Shown: piece by piece, positions 11,382-24,900 of the stretch
How the letters are laid out: each line of letters starts with the position of its first letter
How positions within the stretch are numbered: the stretch's first letter is position 1
Source: Plectrocnemia conspersa
Lineage: Eukaryota > Arthropoda > Insecta > Trichoptera > Polycentropodidae
NCBI GenBank assembly: GCA_009617715.1
Contig: VTFK01000346.1
Coordinates: 124,001-188,000, forward strand
Direction of reading: 5' to 3'
DNA length: 64,000 bases
Notes under the pieces: generated by a model
The model's input: the letters and a program-made list of their open reading frames with translations, nothing else
The model's database searches: none
What the model was told of the DNA's origin: nothing
Position numbers and translations under genes: made by a program

Positions 11382-14300
11382 ATGTCGCGTTTAGATGACC
11401 GAACTTTAATGCTGGATATATTGGCGCCATTTCGAAGAGCCGTAAAACCGGATGAGGGCTCAGCCTCGCCACAGCCCTCCACTTCGTCGAGCCGCGCCTC
11501 TAGGCCTCCGCCTGTGGCCACCAAACTCGACTTCAACACCACTTTAGAACACGGTATTCACAGTATAAATCAATATGAACGTGTAAAACTATAAACATTT
11601 TCACCTAACCTCTAATGTTGAACTTGAATTGTATAAATTTCCACTCGACAGTATATAACCTATAAATTTAATTAAATTTAAGCCCTCGGTAAGAGAAAGA
11701 CCAACTTTGAGACCCAGCCGATGATGAAAATATCTAGAGTTGAATCTTTAGAAAACACTATGGGTTTCAGTCCGGAAGTCGCATCGCCATGGCAGATCAA
11801 CCGCTTCAAAACCGAGGCTCTCGAATCAAGAGTGCAAGTATGGAATAATCAAGCATTCACATAATCTTGGCCAACTAACAACTGTGAATTGATATTTATA
11901 TATTTTTTCATTCAAGATTGACAAGCTAGAAAAACAAATTAGCAATCAGCACGTCTTGCGTAAAGAGATGGAGGAACTCTTTGAAAATGAACGGCAAATA
12001 TACCTCAGCGAGCGCAAGTCTAAAAATAAAACCATTACTGAGATGAATATGCGGTTCGATAGCTTAAAGGCCAAAGATACTGAGTTGCGTGAGCAGCTAA
12101 CAAAGGTTATTATCAGCTTCGTTTTATTTAAATAACATATACAGTAAAACCCTATTATTCAAACACTAATTATAATTTCTAATATAATATTTCATTCATT
12201 GTTTCTCGGTGATTGTCTTTCACAATGCCTTTAACTACGGTAATGTACTCCAATGAGTGCTACAAAATTTACTAGTACATTTGTTAATGATTTTTTTAAT
12301 TTCTCAATTCACTATCATCAACACTATACACACCGCACAGTTAAGTGGGTAAACTAAGGTAAAAATTGGCAACTTATTTTAAGAATGAATAAAAAAATTG
12401 AAAGAAAAACAATTTAAATAAAGTTTTAAGTAATAACCTAGAACCTAAACAAATTGAACATGATATTCGTTTAGGTTAGGTTTGGGTTTGAACACCAAAT
12501 GGACGTTTCACAACTGTTCAATATGAGCATGGCGCCGTTGTAATAAATAAGTACCAAACAAAATCAAACTAATCCTCAAAACCAGCATTTTTTTATATTG
12601 AGTTTTTTTGTAAATATTTTTTAAACTAGAAATAAAACAAATTTTATGATTTTAATATTGATCCTATATAACTTATAGATTCAAAATCATTGATAAAATA
12701 ATTTTAACATATGTACCAATATAGGTAAACGTTTGATAATTTTTTTGTTTTTTAATTCCTTTTAATTCAAAAGATCCGTCAATCGGTCGAATGCTAAGAC
12801 GACTTTTACACGTGCGCCAAATTGTTTCATTGTGTGTACGAGTCCGGCATTGGCCTGTCACTAATCGACCAGTATCTACCCCTGCATTCTAGTAAAAAAA
12901 TCAAATGCCATCGGCCACTAACGTGGCACAGGCGCTGTGTCACTGGACAGTAATCAATGATGGAAACATGACATACTATGATTGGTTGGCTGGACTGTGA
13001 TGTTGTGTCATTGGCCATTAATGTTAAAAAACAAATAACAGAACACTCCACTTTAGTGCAGCGCCTATTTTAAGCTACTGCTATGTCTTCGTGTTGCGTG
13101 TCTGATCTGTATTTCGAACTATTAGTAACACAATTGTCAATTTACATGAAAATAAAAAACTTTAAGGTTTTCATTCGACACACTCATTCATCGAAACTAA
13201 ACTTTTAATTTGTGATTTTTTATTTAACAGGGTTTTACTGTATATATATTAATAATTCACTTTTGAATAAAATTAATATTATTTTTATAGACTAATAGAG
13301 AATTCATGGAATATAAGGAAATTGTCGAAAGAGATAAGCAATCAATGCATAAAGAAATTTTGGAGTTGAAAAATGATCTAAACAACGCGAAGATAAGTGA
13401 AAATGAGAGTGTTTCGAAGATGAAGAAGGAACTAGCAGAACTAATGCAGGTATTTTCATTTCCAATAAAATACACATAAATGGTTACCGAACGTCAGGAT
13501 TTGTCCAAACTTTAAACTTTTTTTTTGTCCGAATTCCATCTTGAATTTTTTATTTCAACCAAGCGTACGAAAATTGTATTCAATTGGACTTTTCTTTTAG
13601 CTTCCAAGTCACTAGGGAATGAATACTTTCTAGAATTTTTATCTTATGATCTAATAAACATCATTAAATATGCTAGACCACAATCAATTCTCCAACTAAG
13701 AGTACCAATATGATATTAACACATTGAGTACCATGTGCACAAATTTGTGCATTTCGTCATTTCAACTTTATATAATAAAAATATACGTTAAACTGTATAT
13801 TTACCGTAATGTATGCATTTAGCGTTTTGGCCAAAGATGTTACTAATATAATATTATAAATAGTTTTCAAAAATCGATATTCAAAATTCCAGAGGCTCAA
13901 AACTCAGGTATAAAAAATTCGTCTTATGGCAGTGTTTACTTGCACAATACAGATTTTATTTCTATGAATATATTGCACATGTTATATATTCGTAATAGTG
14001 AAATCAGGTACTGTAAAACTGTGAATCAAGTACCGATAAAATAAAAATATATTTTTGGCAACGGGTGGTAATTAGACACAGATTGAGCCTCTGCAGTAGT
14101 ATTTATTGTGCCATGAAGTTGTTACATGTTAGTAAATAAATGGGGCGCGAGCGCGCGTTCGAATGCACGAAGATTGCCAGTGGAGAGAAAAAACCGTCAC
14201 GCTAGTGTTACCAGAGTGTCGCCAAGTTTTGGCCATTATAAAAATCTATATTTAAATATAAATAGGCCCCAACATATTTAAATAATTTTTAACACTAGTC

Positions 14301-17143
14301 TTTCTCCAAAACATAACAAAATCACCTCATGTTTTTAAGTTACCACTATATTTTGATGTATCTGAAATATCTGGGTTTGAATTCCACATGAACCCTAGTA
14401 TTTTTCTATTTTTGTTTTGTCTGGAAGATCGGAATTAGTGATTATTATATAACTATAATTCTGATCGATCATCACGGACTAGGTTTTCCAAGATTTTCTA
14501 ATCTCACTGATTAATCAATAAAATCAGTCTAGTTCATGCTTAGTAAAATCTTTTGACTGTACGCTGTCATAGCTTATAATTAATAAAATAGCTGTTTCAG
14601 TCTAGTGTCTAAGTAGTTGATTATATTTACCCTGTTCTAATGCATTGGTCTAATGCCTGTTGTGTTGCAATGGAAGATTTACAGTAGATAAATAATAAAT
14701 TTATTTGTATGTTTCGGCAATTGACTTGAGATGTTGTGCATTAATTACAAATCACATAGTGACCTCGAGCTCCCAATTCTAAATATCCAATTTATTAATT
14801 TTCTATTTTAGAGCTACAAAATATCTCAGAACAATGTCGAGCAATACAAAGCGTTACATAAAGAGGCTTCAGTCAAAGCTGAAGAAGTAATGGCTCTCCG
14901 AGAAGCTCACGACAGACAGACGCTTCTCTTGCAAGAGACAGATATGCGTTTGAAGGAGTTCGAAAGCAGCAAAAGGGAATTGGAAGAAGTTAAGGTGCTG
15001 CAAAAGCGATTGGTAAACTTGCCGTCTCTGGAACGCGAAGTCACTCGTTTGCGCGAAGAAACAGCCGAGTCGCGCACGGCTACCAGGCAAAACTTGCTTT
15101 TGGAAGAGCAAGTTCAATACTTTAAGAACCGCATGGAAACGTTGGAGCCGCTCTATCAGAACTACTGTGATATACAGGTATGTAAGTTTATAGCGATTTA
15201 AAAACTGTCTAGGGCTTATTTTTCCATTTTTAAATAGAAGTCTAATATGGAGTTAGAGAAGACGTTGGATGAGTGGAAGAGAGTCGGAGAAGCTTTCGAA
15301 TGTTCCGAATCGAATATGCTATTGAGCCAGATGGAGAAATTCCAACAGCGTGAAATTACGTTGATCTCGGAAAAGAAAGACGCTGATATTTTACTGTCGA
15401 ATATGAAAACTGTGAGTTGATGGCTTTTATTAATTTGAGCTCATAATGTTCGGTTCTGAGTTCTTATAGACGTGTTTATTTAGGAACTGATGAATGCTAA
15501 ACACGAGTGCAAGAAGACACAGTCAAAGCTCACAGATCTACAAAATATACAAAAGACACAAGAGAGCTTCATACATCGGTTGAAAAAGAAGATGATCTTA
15601 AGTAATTGAGTCACTATTAATTATGATTATATTTTTTATTTACGAATCGATTTTTTTTATAGTATCCCGTGAACGAGACAGCTATCGGCAGCAGTTGGAC
15701 TGTTACGAGAAAGAATTGACTATGAATATTGCAGTTGGAGAGAACCAACCGAGCATTGTGACAAACGCTCGCGTAGAAGGTTTGGAAAGAGCTTTGCAAG
15801 GATATAAGGAGTTGGTCCTCCAAATGGAAGAAGACATGACAGCTTTAAGTAAGAATTTACTGCAGCTATTAATCTAGATAGGTGTTTTATTGTATATTAC
15901 GGTTAATTTTAGGAGGAACTCCTGCTCAACATGAACAACTGTCTCGGTTCAAAGACGAAGTTTTGAACTTGACCAAAGAGAATGAAATATTGAGATTGCA
16001 CAGTGATAAAATAGACATTCAGCTAGAGGGAAGCGTTAATAACATGCAAGTAGAAAAATTGAGTGGCTTTAAGGTAATGACATCTTCTGTCGATGCTTAA
16101 TGAAGGTTTCCATATTATTGATATTGAGAATGTTTTGAATTTTTTAGATACTCCATTTGACACAGAATCCGCTAGCGAAAGCTCAAGAGGACGTTCAGAA
16201 GAGTTTAGAAAGAGCTCTCTCCGAGGTATTTACATTACTAGACAATAACATAATTTACAATTGACTAACATTTGTGTGATGTTTCCAAATGTCAATGTTC
16301 AAACAATGTTTATGTCAAATAACATTTTTTATATATTTTTCACATCATTAATGATTTATACTTGAATTTCACAGATCAAAAGTCTTAAGTATAGAATTAA
16401 GAAATTAGAAGCAAATGAATTGGAGGTGACGCAAAAACTGAACGAGACACTTTCTCAAAGTGAGGAATACAGTCAATTGAAGAAACAGCTCGAAAGCAGC
16501 AAAATAATGGTACAGAGGATGAAAGAATTGTATACGTCATCTTCGCAAGAGTATAAGGACGTGTGTTACATGTTGTTCGGTTATAAAATGGACAGAACAA
16601 GTCTCAATAACTATAGGTGAGCTATTCAAAAATTGCTACAGTACTCGAGAAACCAGAATTTCGAAAAAAAAGAATGAACAATTATATATTTGTCAGTAAG
16701 ATAAAAAATAATAAATGTTGCAAGCATGGTAGGGATATGTTTTGGTGAACATTGAATCAATTTGTAAGGTGTCCTAGCGGAGTGCAATCAATTAAATTTT
16801 GCTTCCGTTGAAAACAGGCAAAGGCCATATAATTATATGTAATATGAGAAACATCGACTCTTTTTATAAGGGTGATTTATGGAATCAAAATGTGTTTTGA
16901 CATTACATCACAAATATTTTTTATTTCAGATTGTCTAGTATGTACGCAGATTCTCCGGATCAGTACCTAAACTTTCAACTGACCAATGGCGTTTTACATA
17001 TGGTACAGACCGACTATTCAAGGATGATCGGCGATATGGTCGATCATCTCAACCAGCACAATTCGTACCCAGTATTCATCAGCGAGCTCACTATGGACTT
17101 GTTCAAACGGACGACTGTCATGTCCGAAACGACACTTCAGTAA
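11382..17143 (+). CDS. Mad1: MAD1 spindle assembly checkpoint protein, 12 exons, complete
   Basis: MAD1 recruits MAD2 to unattached kinetochores and drives the mitotic checkpoint. Exons (all GT-AG, phases consistent): 11382-11553, 11683-11837, 11917-12105, 13291-13449, 14812-15177, 15238-15411, 15484-15601, 15663-15848, 15913-16073, 16148-16225, 16375-16616, 16930-17143; this gives 737 codons, close to the 718 of human MAD1. A Ser/Pro-rich head (residues 20-50) is followed by heptad-rich coiled coil to about residue 635. Residues 560-568 read KILHLTQNP, matching the MAD2-interaction motif pattern (basic, two hydrophobics, proline). Residues 634-636 are RMK at the position of the Bub1-binding RLK motif. 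The C-terminal globular kinetochore domain (about 640-737) contains CYMLFGYKMD and RLSSMYADSPD, strongly conserved in the family. The start codon sits in GGCGCCATGT. The gene is convergent with the F-box gene downstream. Intron 3 is almost wholly a transposon. Confidence 0.95.
12142..13240. mobile_element. pogo/Tigger-like element inside MAD1 intron 3
   Basis: The left end reads CAGTAAAACCCTATTATTC and the right end is the inverted GGGTTTTACTG, each flanked by TA (12140-12141 and 13241-13242). This is the TA duplication and CAGTAAAACC end typical of pogo/Tigger elements. The 1.1-kb interior has no intact transposase. It occupies all but about 84 bp of intron 3 of MAD1, so the ancestral intron was short. 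Splice sites of the host intron are intact. Confidence 0.75.
13450..14811. other. MAD1 intron 4 with possible piggyBac-like relic
   Basis: The 1.36-kb intron contains TTAACACATTGAGTACCATG at about 13717, followed by the 16-bp palindrome TGCACAAATTTGTGCA (13737-13752) and a CG-rich patch at 14140-14220. The TTAA and the following motif resemble piggyBac-like ends, but I could not find the matching opposite end, so this is only suggestive. Confidence 0.3.
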
Positions 17144-18986
17144 TTTCCATAATGTATATTAATATAAATATTGATTAAATTATGAATACATTTTTACAAG
17201 AATATGTCATATTATTGGAGTGTAAAAAAAATCACCTAAAGATATAATAATTATATTTATTTGAATAACTTTGAAACATATTTCACTTACAAAAAATTAA
17301 ATAAATAATAAACATATACATCGAAATACCACAATAAATTTTCAAGATTGTTCCGCTAAAAATTAAAACAGCACTTTCGTTAAAAATTTCTACTTTCGAA
17401 AGGAAAGATTTTGCTCTGTATTTTTATTTACAAGTGTGACTAAAATACCAAACGTGTCCTAAATACTATATATTCAATATAATATATATTTTTGCATCTC
17501 CGTCGAAAAGTCTGTCAATTCTCGCACACCTAATATATAGATATATAAATTGCAATAAAATTGCTAATTGCAATATCACAAATACAGTGAATATAATTCA
17601 CGACCATGGGAATAAATTCTAAATATTTATATGCATACATTACATACAAAATGTTAAGGCTAATATTTTATTATCCCCTCTTATTTACATCAAATATTGC
17701 GACCCAAAGGATTCACTGCATAATTTAAAAAAAATCAGTCAAAAAAAATGTCAGTATAATTCAATTCCTGGGGGATTTTCATTTAATGTATAAATATATG
17801 TATTGTTAAGCCTCCTACATAAAAAATGATAAAAAATAATAGTAGCAGTCTTCAGCAAAAAAATGATGCTTTTTACACGAATTAAATTTAAATAAAGCCA
17901 AAAAACAGTTCTACGATACAACCACAAATTAATTAAATAGTCCACGGTACCAATAATAATCGAGGATCTGGTGCAAATATGGATTAGGGTCCAAATACAA
18001 AAGTCAATAACAAAAAAAGTTTTTTAAAAAAAAAAATTTTTGGGCACAAAGAGAATACTTATTGGAGAAAGAAAGAAGAAATCAAACCTAAAGGATATGT
18101 TGCAAGAAATATCATTTTTTTATATGCGAAATTCTGACGACATAATAAGACAGCAGTGATAAAATACATATGTGAATTTTGTATAGAGCCACTTTATAAT
18201 TATTTTTCATAAAAGTTAATATTTGGACCCTCTCCATTTAAACTAGGGGTTTGCCATTTTTTAGAAAAACGTGTATAAAATAATTATTTGCTTTTCAAGT
18301 ATTTCTACAATGTATACCAAAAATAAAAAAATAGATAAAAAAATTTAGAAGATATAAGCTGAAAAAAAGTGATTTAAACTATACTCTGTTCGTTTTGCAG
18401 TCAGTATTATTCAGCTTTGGTAATACTATTTATAAAAAAAATATCGGTCAGCTATGACTGAAAGCGAAACCAATATATTTGATTTTATCAATACTCATAT
18501 TGCCTTATAAATCAGTGGCTGATTTTGGCAGAGGAATCTAACAAATAAAATCGTATTTTGTTTGTTGTTTCAAACATTGTATTATATCACAATTGATAAC
18601 ATAACAAAAGCTGTTATTATCGCCACGATTGTCATTACATTAAAATTTCCATGATACTGGTTTTGAATTTAGAAAATCAATTTTTTTGCATAGATTTCTC
18701 TGCTATGTCGTATCACCCCTGAACAAATAATTATATCAATAGTTTATTATGAGAAATATATGGGAATATATTAAATAAAGAGCGATAATAATATTGGGCC
18801 TATATACATGTATCGACTTGCAAAGTGTCTTTCTTATTGACATCTTACTGACTGGGTTTATAAGACAGAGTATAGTTCGCTCATGAATGAACTATTCCGC
18901 TTTTCGAGACCATCGAATGATTAATAAAGGAAAGAGCTCATCGAATAAGCTGATATTATACATAATACTATTAATAAAATGATCCT
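17144..18986. other. Convergent intergenic region with the two 3' UTRs
   Basis: The stretch separates the MAD1 stop from the stop of the F-box gene on the opposite strand. It is very AT-rich and non-coding. Overlapping AATAAA motifs at 17300-17305 and 17307-17312 are plausible MAD1 polyadenylation signals. Several TTTATT motifs on the + strand could serve the opposite gene, but none can be singled out. Confidence 0.45.
17300..17312 (+). terminator. Candidate MAD1 polyadenylation signals
   Basis: Two AATAAA hexamers lie 157-170 bp after the MAD1 stop codon. This is a sequence match only; many A/T-rich motifs occur by chance here. Confidence 0.35.
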
Positions 18987-21900
18987 TTAAAAGTTGTCGA
19001 AATTAATGGGCGCGTCAGGCGGAGGCTGCTGCGGGGGCGGATCATTGCAATTGGACACGATCGCGCAGTCTGGACGCACCATAGTGAACCCGGACACGCC
19101 GTTCATAGTCACGCCGCAATTCTCTACATCCAAGTGACGCAAGAGAGGCGCAGCCGCGGCCAGATGCGCCAAGCTGCGGTCCGTCACGCCTCGGTATCCT
19201 CGACACACGAGCACTTCGAGGCGGCTGTTGCGACAGCGGCGACGATGCCCGCCAGGCCCCACGTGTATCAACTGCTCCGAGTCGCCCAACCGCAAGAGCG
19301 ACACGTCCGTTACTAATTCAGATCCGTCCAAGCGCCGCAAGTGCCCACCTATATTCCAAATAGGAAGTTGTAACACAGGAATATCTTCAATATGCAAAAA
19401 TCTATATGGAAAATCTTCTCTACCTTGCCATAGGTTATCGTCCACCATCATCACGGCTGCCTGTCGGGGGAAACCAGCGGCGACTAAAACCTCGGCCGGC
19501 GGCATTCTTCGAGGGTGCCGAGGGTCCACGTATATGACGTGCACCCTGCCGTCCATTATGTTGTGCCGTTCGGCTCGAGGGTTTTCAGCCGCAGCCGCCG
19601 GTGCTTGTCGATTCTGATTCTGCTGCTGTTGTTGGTCATAATTCTGCCTATCTTGCACTTCTATAAACTCCATCGCTCTTCTGAAGTGGGCGTTGGCGAT
19701 TCTCATCCTGCGCCGCATTTCAACATTCCCTTCTTCTTGATTCAGTCTACGGCCAGGGTGGTAACCTGCTTCAACGTTAATATTACTTACGCGGTAGAGA
19801 CCTCCCCTGGGACCGGCCATTTCTCCAACAGCCACCCTAACTCCTCCCTCGTTGGCAACGTTCATCCACTGCAGGCCCTGTTCGAATCGTAACCGATTGA
19901 CCGGTTCTTGCTGTTCGTTTACCTCTCCGGGTCTAGGCGGTCGATGCATTTGCATCAGACGAGCATGGGCTTCTTCGTCCCCGTCTTCCAGATTCAATCT
20001 GGGAATGGAGCGTCGCACCTGAAGGTGAAGACCCATAGGGACTCCCATTAATCTACGATCCTCGATCACTTCCTCATTTCTATCCTCGTCGAGGTTCATC
20101 CACACGGGATCCATCTGCATATCTGCGTGGAAATCGTGTCCGTTTTCATCGCCTCTTCGATTACGATTCACTCTTTGGCGCGGTGCAGGTGGTGGCGGAT
20201 TTTCAGGGCGTTCTCTCGGTAAAGCGTTATTTTCAGGCGGTCTTTGCCCTTCACCTCCCCCTTCGCCACCCACTTCGAAACTTACTTCTGCCACTTCAAG
20301 TTCTATCGGACCAATTTGCATTTCTACAGGAGCGTCCCCGGCCTGGCCTGGCGGTCTTTGGCCTCGTTCGGGTATGGGAACTTGAACTCCACCAAAATTG
20401 ACTTGCAAGCCATCCCAATGCACCCATCCAGGGTTGACGTCTACGCCTCCCACTTCTACTTGGACCTCTGGTTGATTTCTCTCCCACTCGTCGTCGACGA
20501 CGACGCCGCCCAATTCGACTTGCACGCCGGCAGGCCCGAGCTGTACGTCTACGTTTCCCGCACCGGGTTGTATGATTCTTTCATCTATATAGGGCTCCAG
20601 CGAGGGTGGTCTTACGTGCATGTGGGCGGCGACTTGTAAGACTGGGGGTCCGATGTGAACTCGCGGCGGCCTCTCCGGAACGGGCGGAGGGTTTCGCGGT
20701 TCAGCTCCAAAGAAATCACGTTGTGCATTATCGTAACCTTCGTTCTGCAGAACTCTCGCTGCCGCATTGAACGAAACATTGAGCACAGATCTGTAAAATA
20801 TACCAAAATTCTCTGAATCTCTATTTCCATCGCGCTGCTCGTTTCGATTTGCATTCGAACTACTACCCGGCGTAGCTCTAAAAATAAACAATCACATTAG
20901 ATATATAAACAGAATTAAGTAAAAGAAAATAATACAATAAAAAGAAACGAGATTAAAAACAGTAAATTTCAAATTATACATTTTTATAAATAAAGAGCAG
21001 GTACCTAGTTTCCAAAATTGTACCGCTGAGATACTGCTAATCTGTATACAGCAGTTTGACTAAAAATAAAATGGCAAGTACCCACCCACACAACTCACCC
21101 GACTATAAGAGTAGTACTTAATTACTAATATATTATCTACTAAGTTTCAGACCTGTAAGTACACTGAAAATAGATTTTGGTAAACTGTCATTAATAAATG
21201 CACAATTTGAAATCCACCTAGTTCTAAAATTAAACTATACATTAAAACATACTCATTTTTAGGAGCAGACTCTGCTGTAGCCGGTTTCGCTTCATCGTCA
21301 CCGTTATTTTCCGGAACGGTTATACCGTTAACTAAATTTACATACTCTTCCACTTCTTTATACGGATACTAAAAAAAATATACAAAAATAAAAAATAAAG
21401 TCAAAAGGAAATTTAATTCAATTTTGCATACCTCAGATTCCCAAGATTCCATTGCACCGCTATGCGCCGGCCAATCAACCGGTATGTGGTTCGGATCCGA
21501 ATCGGACGGTGGAGGCTCCAAATATAATTCTCGGAGACTGACCAAGCTGCCGAAGCTTGACACTTCTGAGTCGCCAATCGAAGTGCCTCGAATATCGAGA
21601 AACTAAAATATTACAAAAGCAATTGATTTAATCAAGAATTAAATATATCACATACATTTAATAAAAGAACCTCCAAAGACTTGAAGCCAAATCGTGTTGC
21701 AAGGCTAGCATATGACGACGCACTCTTCGAGACAGATACATCCTCGCAACCAGAGCTTGCGCAAACGTATCATCTTACTGAGGATCAGGAGAGTGTGTCC
21801 AGATATCCAGAAGCAATACGATAAATCCAATTCCTGTGATGAAATAAAAATTTAAGTATTACCAAAAACGATTATATATATATAAATATAAAAATGTACG

Positions 21901-24900
21901 TTACATACCTCTAAGCCAGGGAGATGATCTTTAATTTTAAAAAGGAACGTTTTTTGGAATGGTATGTTAGATTTCTTACAACCCTTCAATGAGAGTTTTT
22001 TCAAAGATTTTGGCAAATCTGCGAGCGACAGCTGAAATTAATACGTAATAAAGTTAGTATACAATAGTATTTGAATCTATTAAAATATTTTTAGATCTAC
22101 TCTAATAAAAATCAACATACAGGATTGCAATCTAAATTGCAGTACTCCAAACGAAGATCTTTCAAGTGTATGCATCTCAGTTTGATTTCATTCAATATAT
22201 ATTTAGTCAAAGATGCAATGCATTCGCTTCTGTACTTGCAGCACTCTGCCGTCTCCGCGACGAGTTTATCGTCTTCAGTCTCCCATTTGTCATCGTCTTC
22301 TGGGGGTTTTTCAGTCTTAGGCGCATGCGAAATAGTCGGATAGCCTTCGTAGGCGGCCGAGAACGGTTTCGGGCTCGTGTTGCCATTTTCTTTGCGCACT
22401 TTCCCCGGTAAAAAAGAACTGACTGAGCTGTGACCGGACGGAGTGCCCTCTCGTTCAGGCTTGGACGTCGACGGCTGGTTATCAGAGTTGCTACTAGAGC
22501 TGCTGCTGCTGCCTTGGGAAGACTCGCCAGTGCTGGTGGGGGTCGGTGGGGCATCAGCGGAGCCGACATTCTTCTGTCTCTTCAGCCACTTTTCTCGGCT
22601 GCGCCTCAACTTGAGCGAATTACTCTTGACGAGATCGATGTAATCAGGGTTGATGCATTCGCAGAAGCCTGGGCCGGAAGGGGTGCCGCCCTTGGCGGGA
22701 CACTTCTTCATTCCTTTCTCTTCGATGCTGTAAAATTTCATTGTAACAATAAATTTCATTTAGACAGCATTTGATCATTTGATTGATGCATACCATGTTC
22801 CCACGAGTCCACGAATACGCAACGAAGAAGTGCCAGAGTTTAAGCACCGCGCATAAAATGACAAACTCCTAGTGCCCAGGGCTTGGTTTCTCAGATCTAC
22901 GTTGCGCCAGAGACTTCTATCCATACACAAGCGAGCCAATCGACGACAACAACTGTTTTTACAAAATACGTTAATAATTATATTTCTAACATATATTTTA
23001 AGACTCGACTATTACTAATACTTACAAGCTGAGCGCTTTAAGATCGCCCGGATTGCAATAATCCAAAATGCATAGCATTACATCATCGGAAAAATAAAGC
23101 AGATTATGCTCTTCTGCCCTGTCAGACCCGAAGTTGGTAGATATTGAATTGGAAGATTTTGGTCTCTTGACATTTGCTCCTTAAAAATCATTAAAAAAAT
23201 ATTATTACATTAATTATAAAAAATGTTTCCAAATAAGAACACCTTTTCCTTTAACCACTTGAACGCCAGCGAATCATCGGTGAATTACTTGTTTACTATT
23301 ATTTTATTTTATATATTATGTATACATACATGATTATTTTTTTTAAACAAATTATTGAATTATTTACCATTTTTTTAAATTATTGAAGATTATTGTACTA
23401 GTTTTATTTATCAGTAAACCAAGCATTCTATATTTATTTTTAGAAAGGTATATTGACGCGTGAAGAGAAATAACAGGTGACTTACTAAAAAGTCACTGGC
23501 GTTTCAAGGATTAATACATTATTTATTAATTCCAGAATGAGAATTAATTAAAAATTATAGCCAACTTACCGATAACAACAGACTATCGCATTTCTATACA
23601 TTAGTAGACATCCTAATATATTATAGATAAATATATTACATTATACATAATAAAATATAAATATAGAAAACCTTTCAGGAGAAATCTCCAATTCAGTGGA
23701 AAATATTGTATCACAATCGATCAGGCGATCTTAAGCTTTAAGACAAAATATAAATTTGTTTTTTATGTAATTTTAAATATACCAAGTTATTCATTATTCC
23801 TAAATCGGTATTTTTATATTTTAGAATATATACTTGTACCATGCCGTGAAATATATAATATATTCAGCATTCATAATTAATTTTAAGAAGTATTAACCGT
23901 ATGTTGAAAGCGCTACATATTTAGATGTTTTTCATATTAATTTCGGAGTCATAGAGATATTGCAATGCGTGCAAGTCGTTTTAAAAATATGTCACAAGAG
24001 AAAATAAATTTATGAGAACTCCTAAAGCATCTTTAATGATCAAAATTGCCACGCCAAACAATATTCTTTCTTATTTAGAAGTCAAAAAAATTTAAAGTAT
24101 ACATAAACATCATTCCATGACACTTATAAATAAATATCATTGCCTGTAAATAATTCGAAAGTGGATAAAAAGTCCTTGGCAAAAGGCAGTATGCAACAAA
24201 GATTTTGACACACGTGCATCGGCTTTAACGACACAAAGGGAGATGTCATAAATCCACCATAATAAATGTTACTTTTAGCCTGAATTTTTTTAAGACATTG
24301 AACTGTGATGGTGCAAATAACCAGTAAATAACCATAGTTCGATTTATTATTTATCTATGTCAGTAGTTCTCAACCTGGAGTGCGTATCTCCGGGGGTGCG
24401 AGAAAAGTTTCTATCTATATACATTTATTTTTATGGTATTTAAAAACTATTGGCATTTTTGATGGCATCTGCCATATATTTTTGTTTGAAACCGGTTAGG
24501 CAGGTCCCCCTCCCTTTCTCTGTACCTGAGTCTACCATTGCTTCTGCGACATTGGCAGTATATCGAGAAACTTCTTGAGATGAGTATGTGTATGCATACG
24601 AACGTCTGATTACAAATGTTACACACCAATTTGACGCAGAAACAAATACACACTAAATTAATCAACGACTAAAGCCCAACTAGAATAAATTGATTACACA
24701 AACTTTGAATATTATATATTATAATTATATTTATTTTATATGCGATATTTAATTATTATTTAATTAATTGTAGTAAACTATGGCATATCACTATGGCAAA
24801 AAAACGCCAATGGAAGGACGATTATGCTGCTTATGGATTCGCTTGTACAACAGAAAAAGATAGTGTGTAACAACCACAATGCATCTTATGTTCCAAGATA

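Noticed and set aside
19228..20639. Several 70-130-codon + strand frames opposite the last F-box exon
   Set aside because: They are antisense shadows of a long, CG-richer coding exon; only the - strand frame continues through consistent splice phases.
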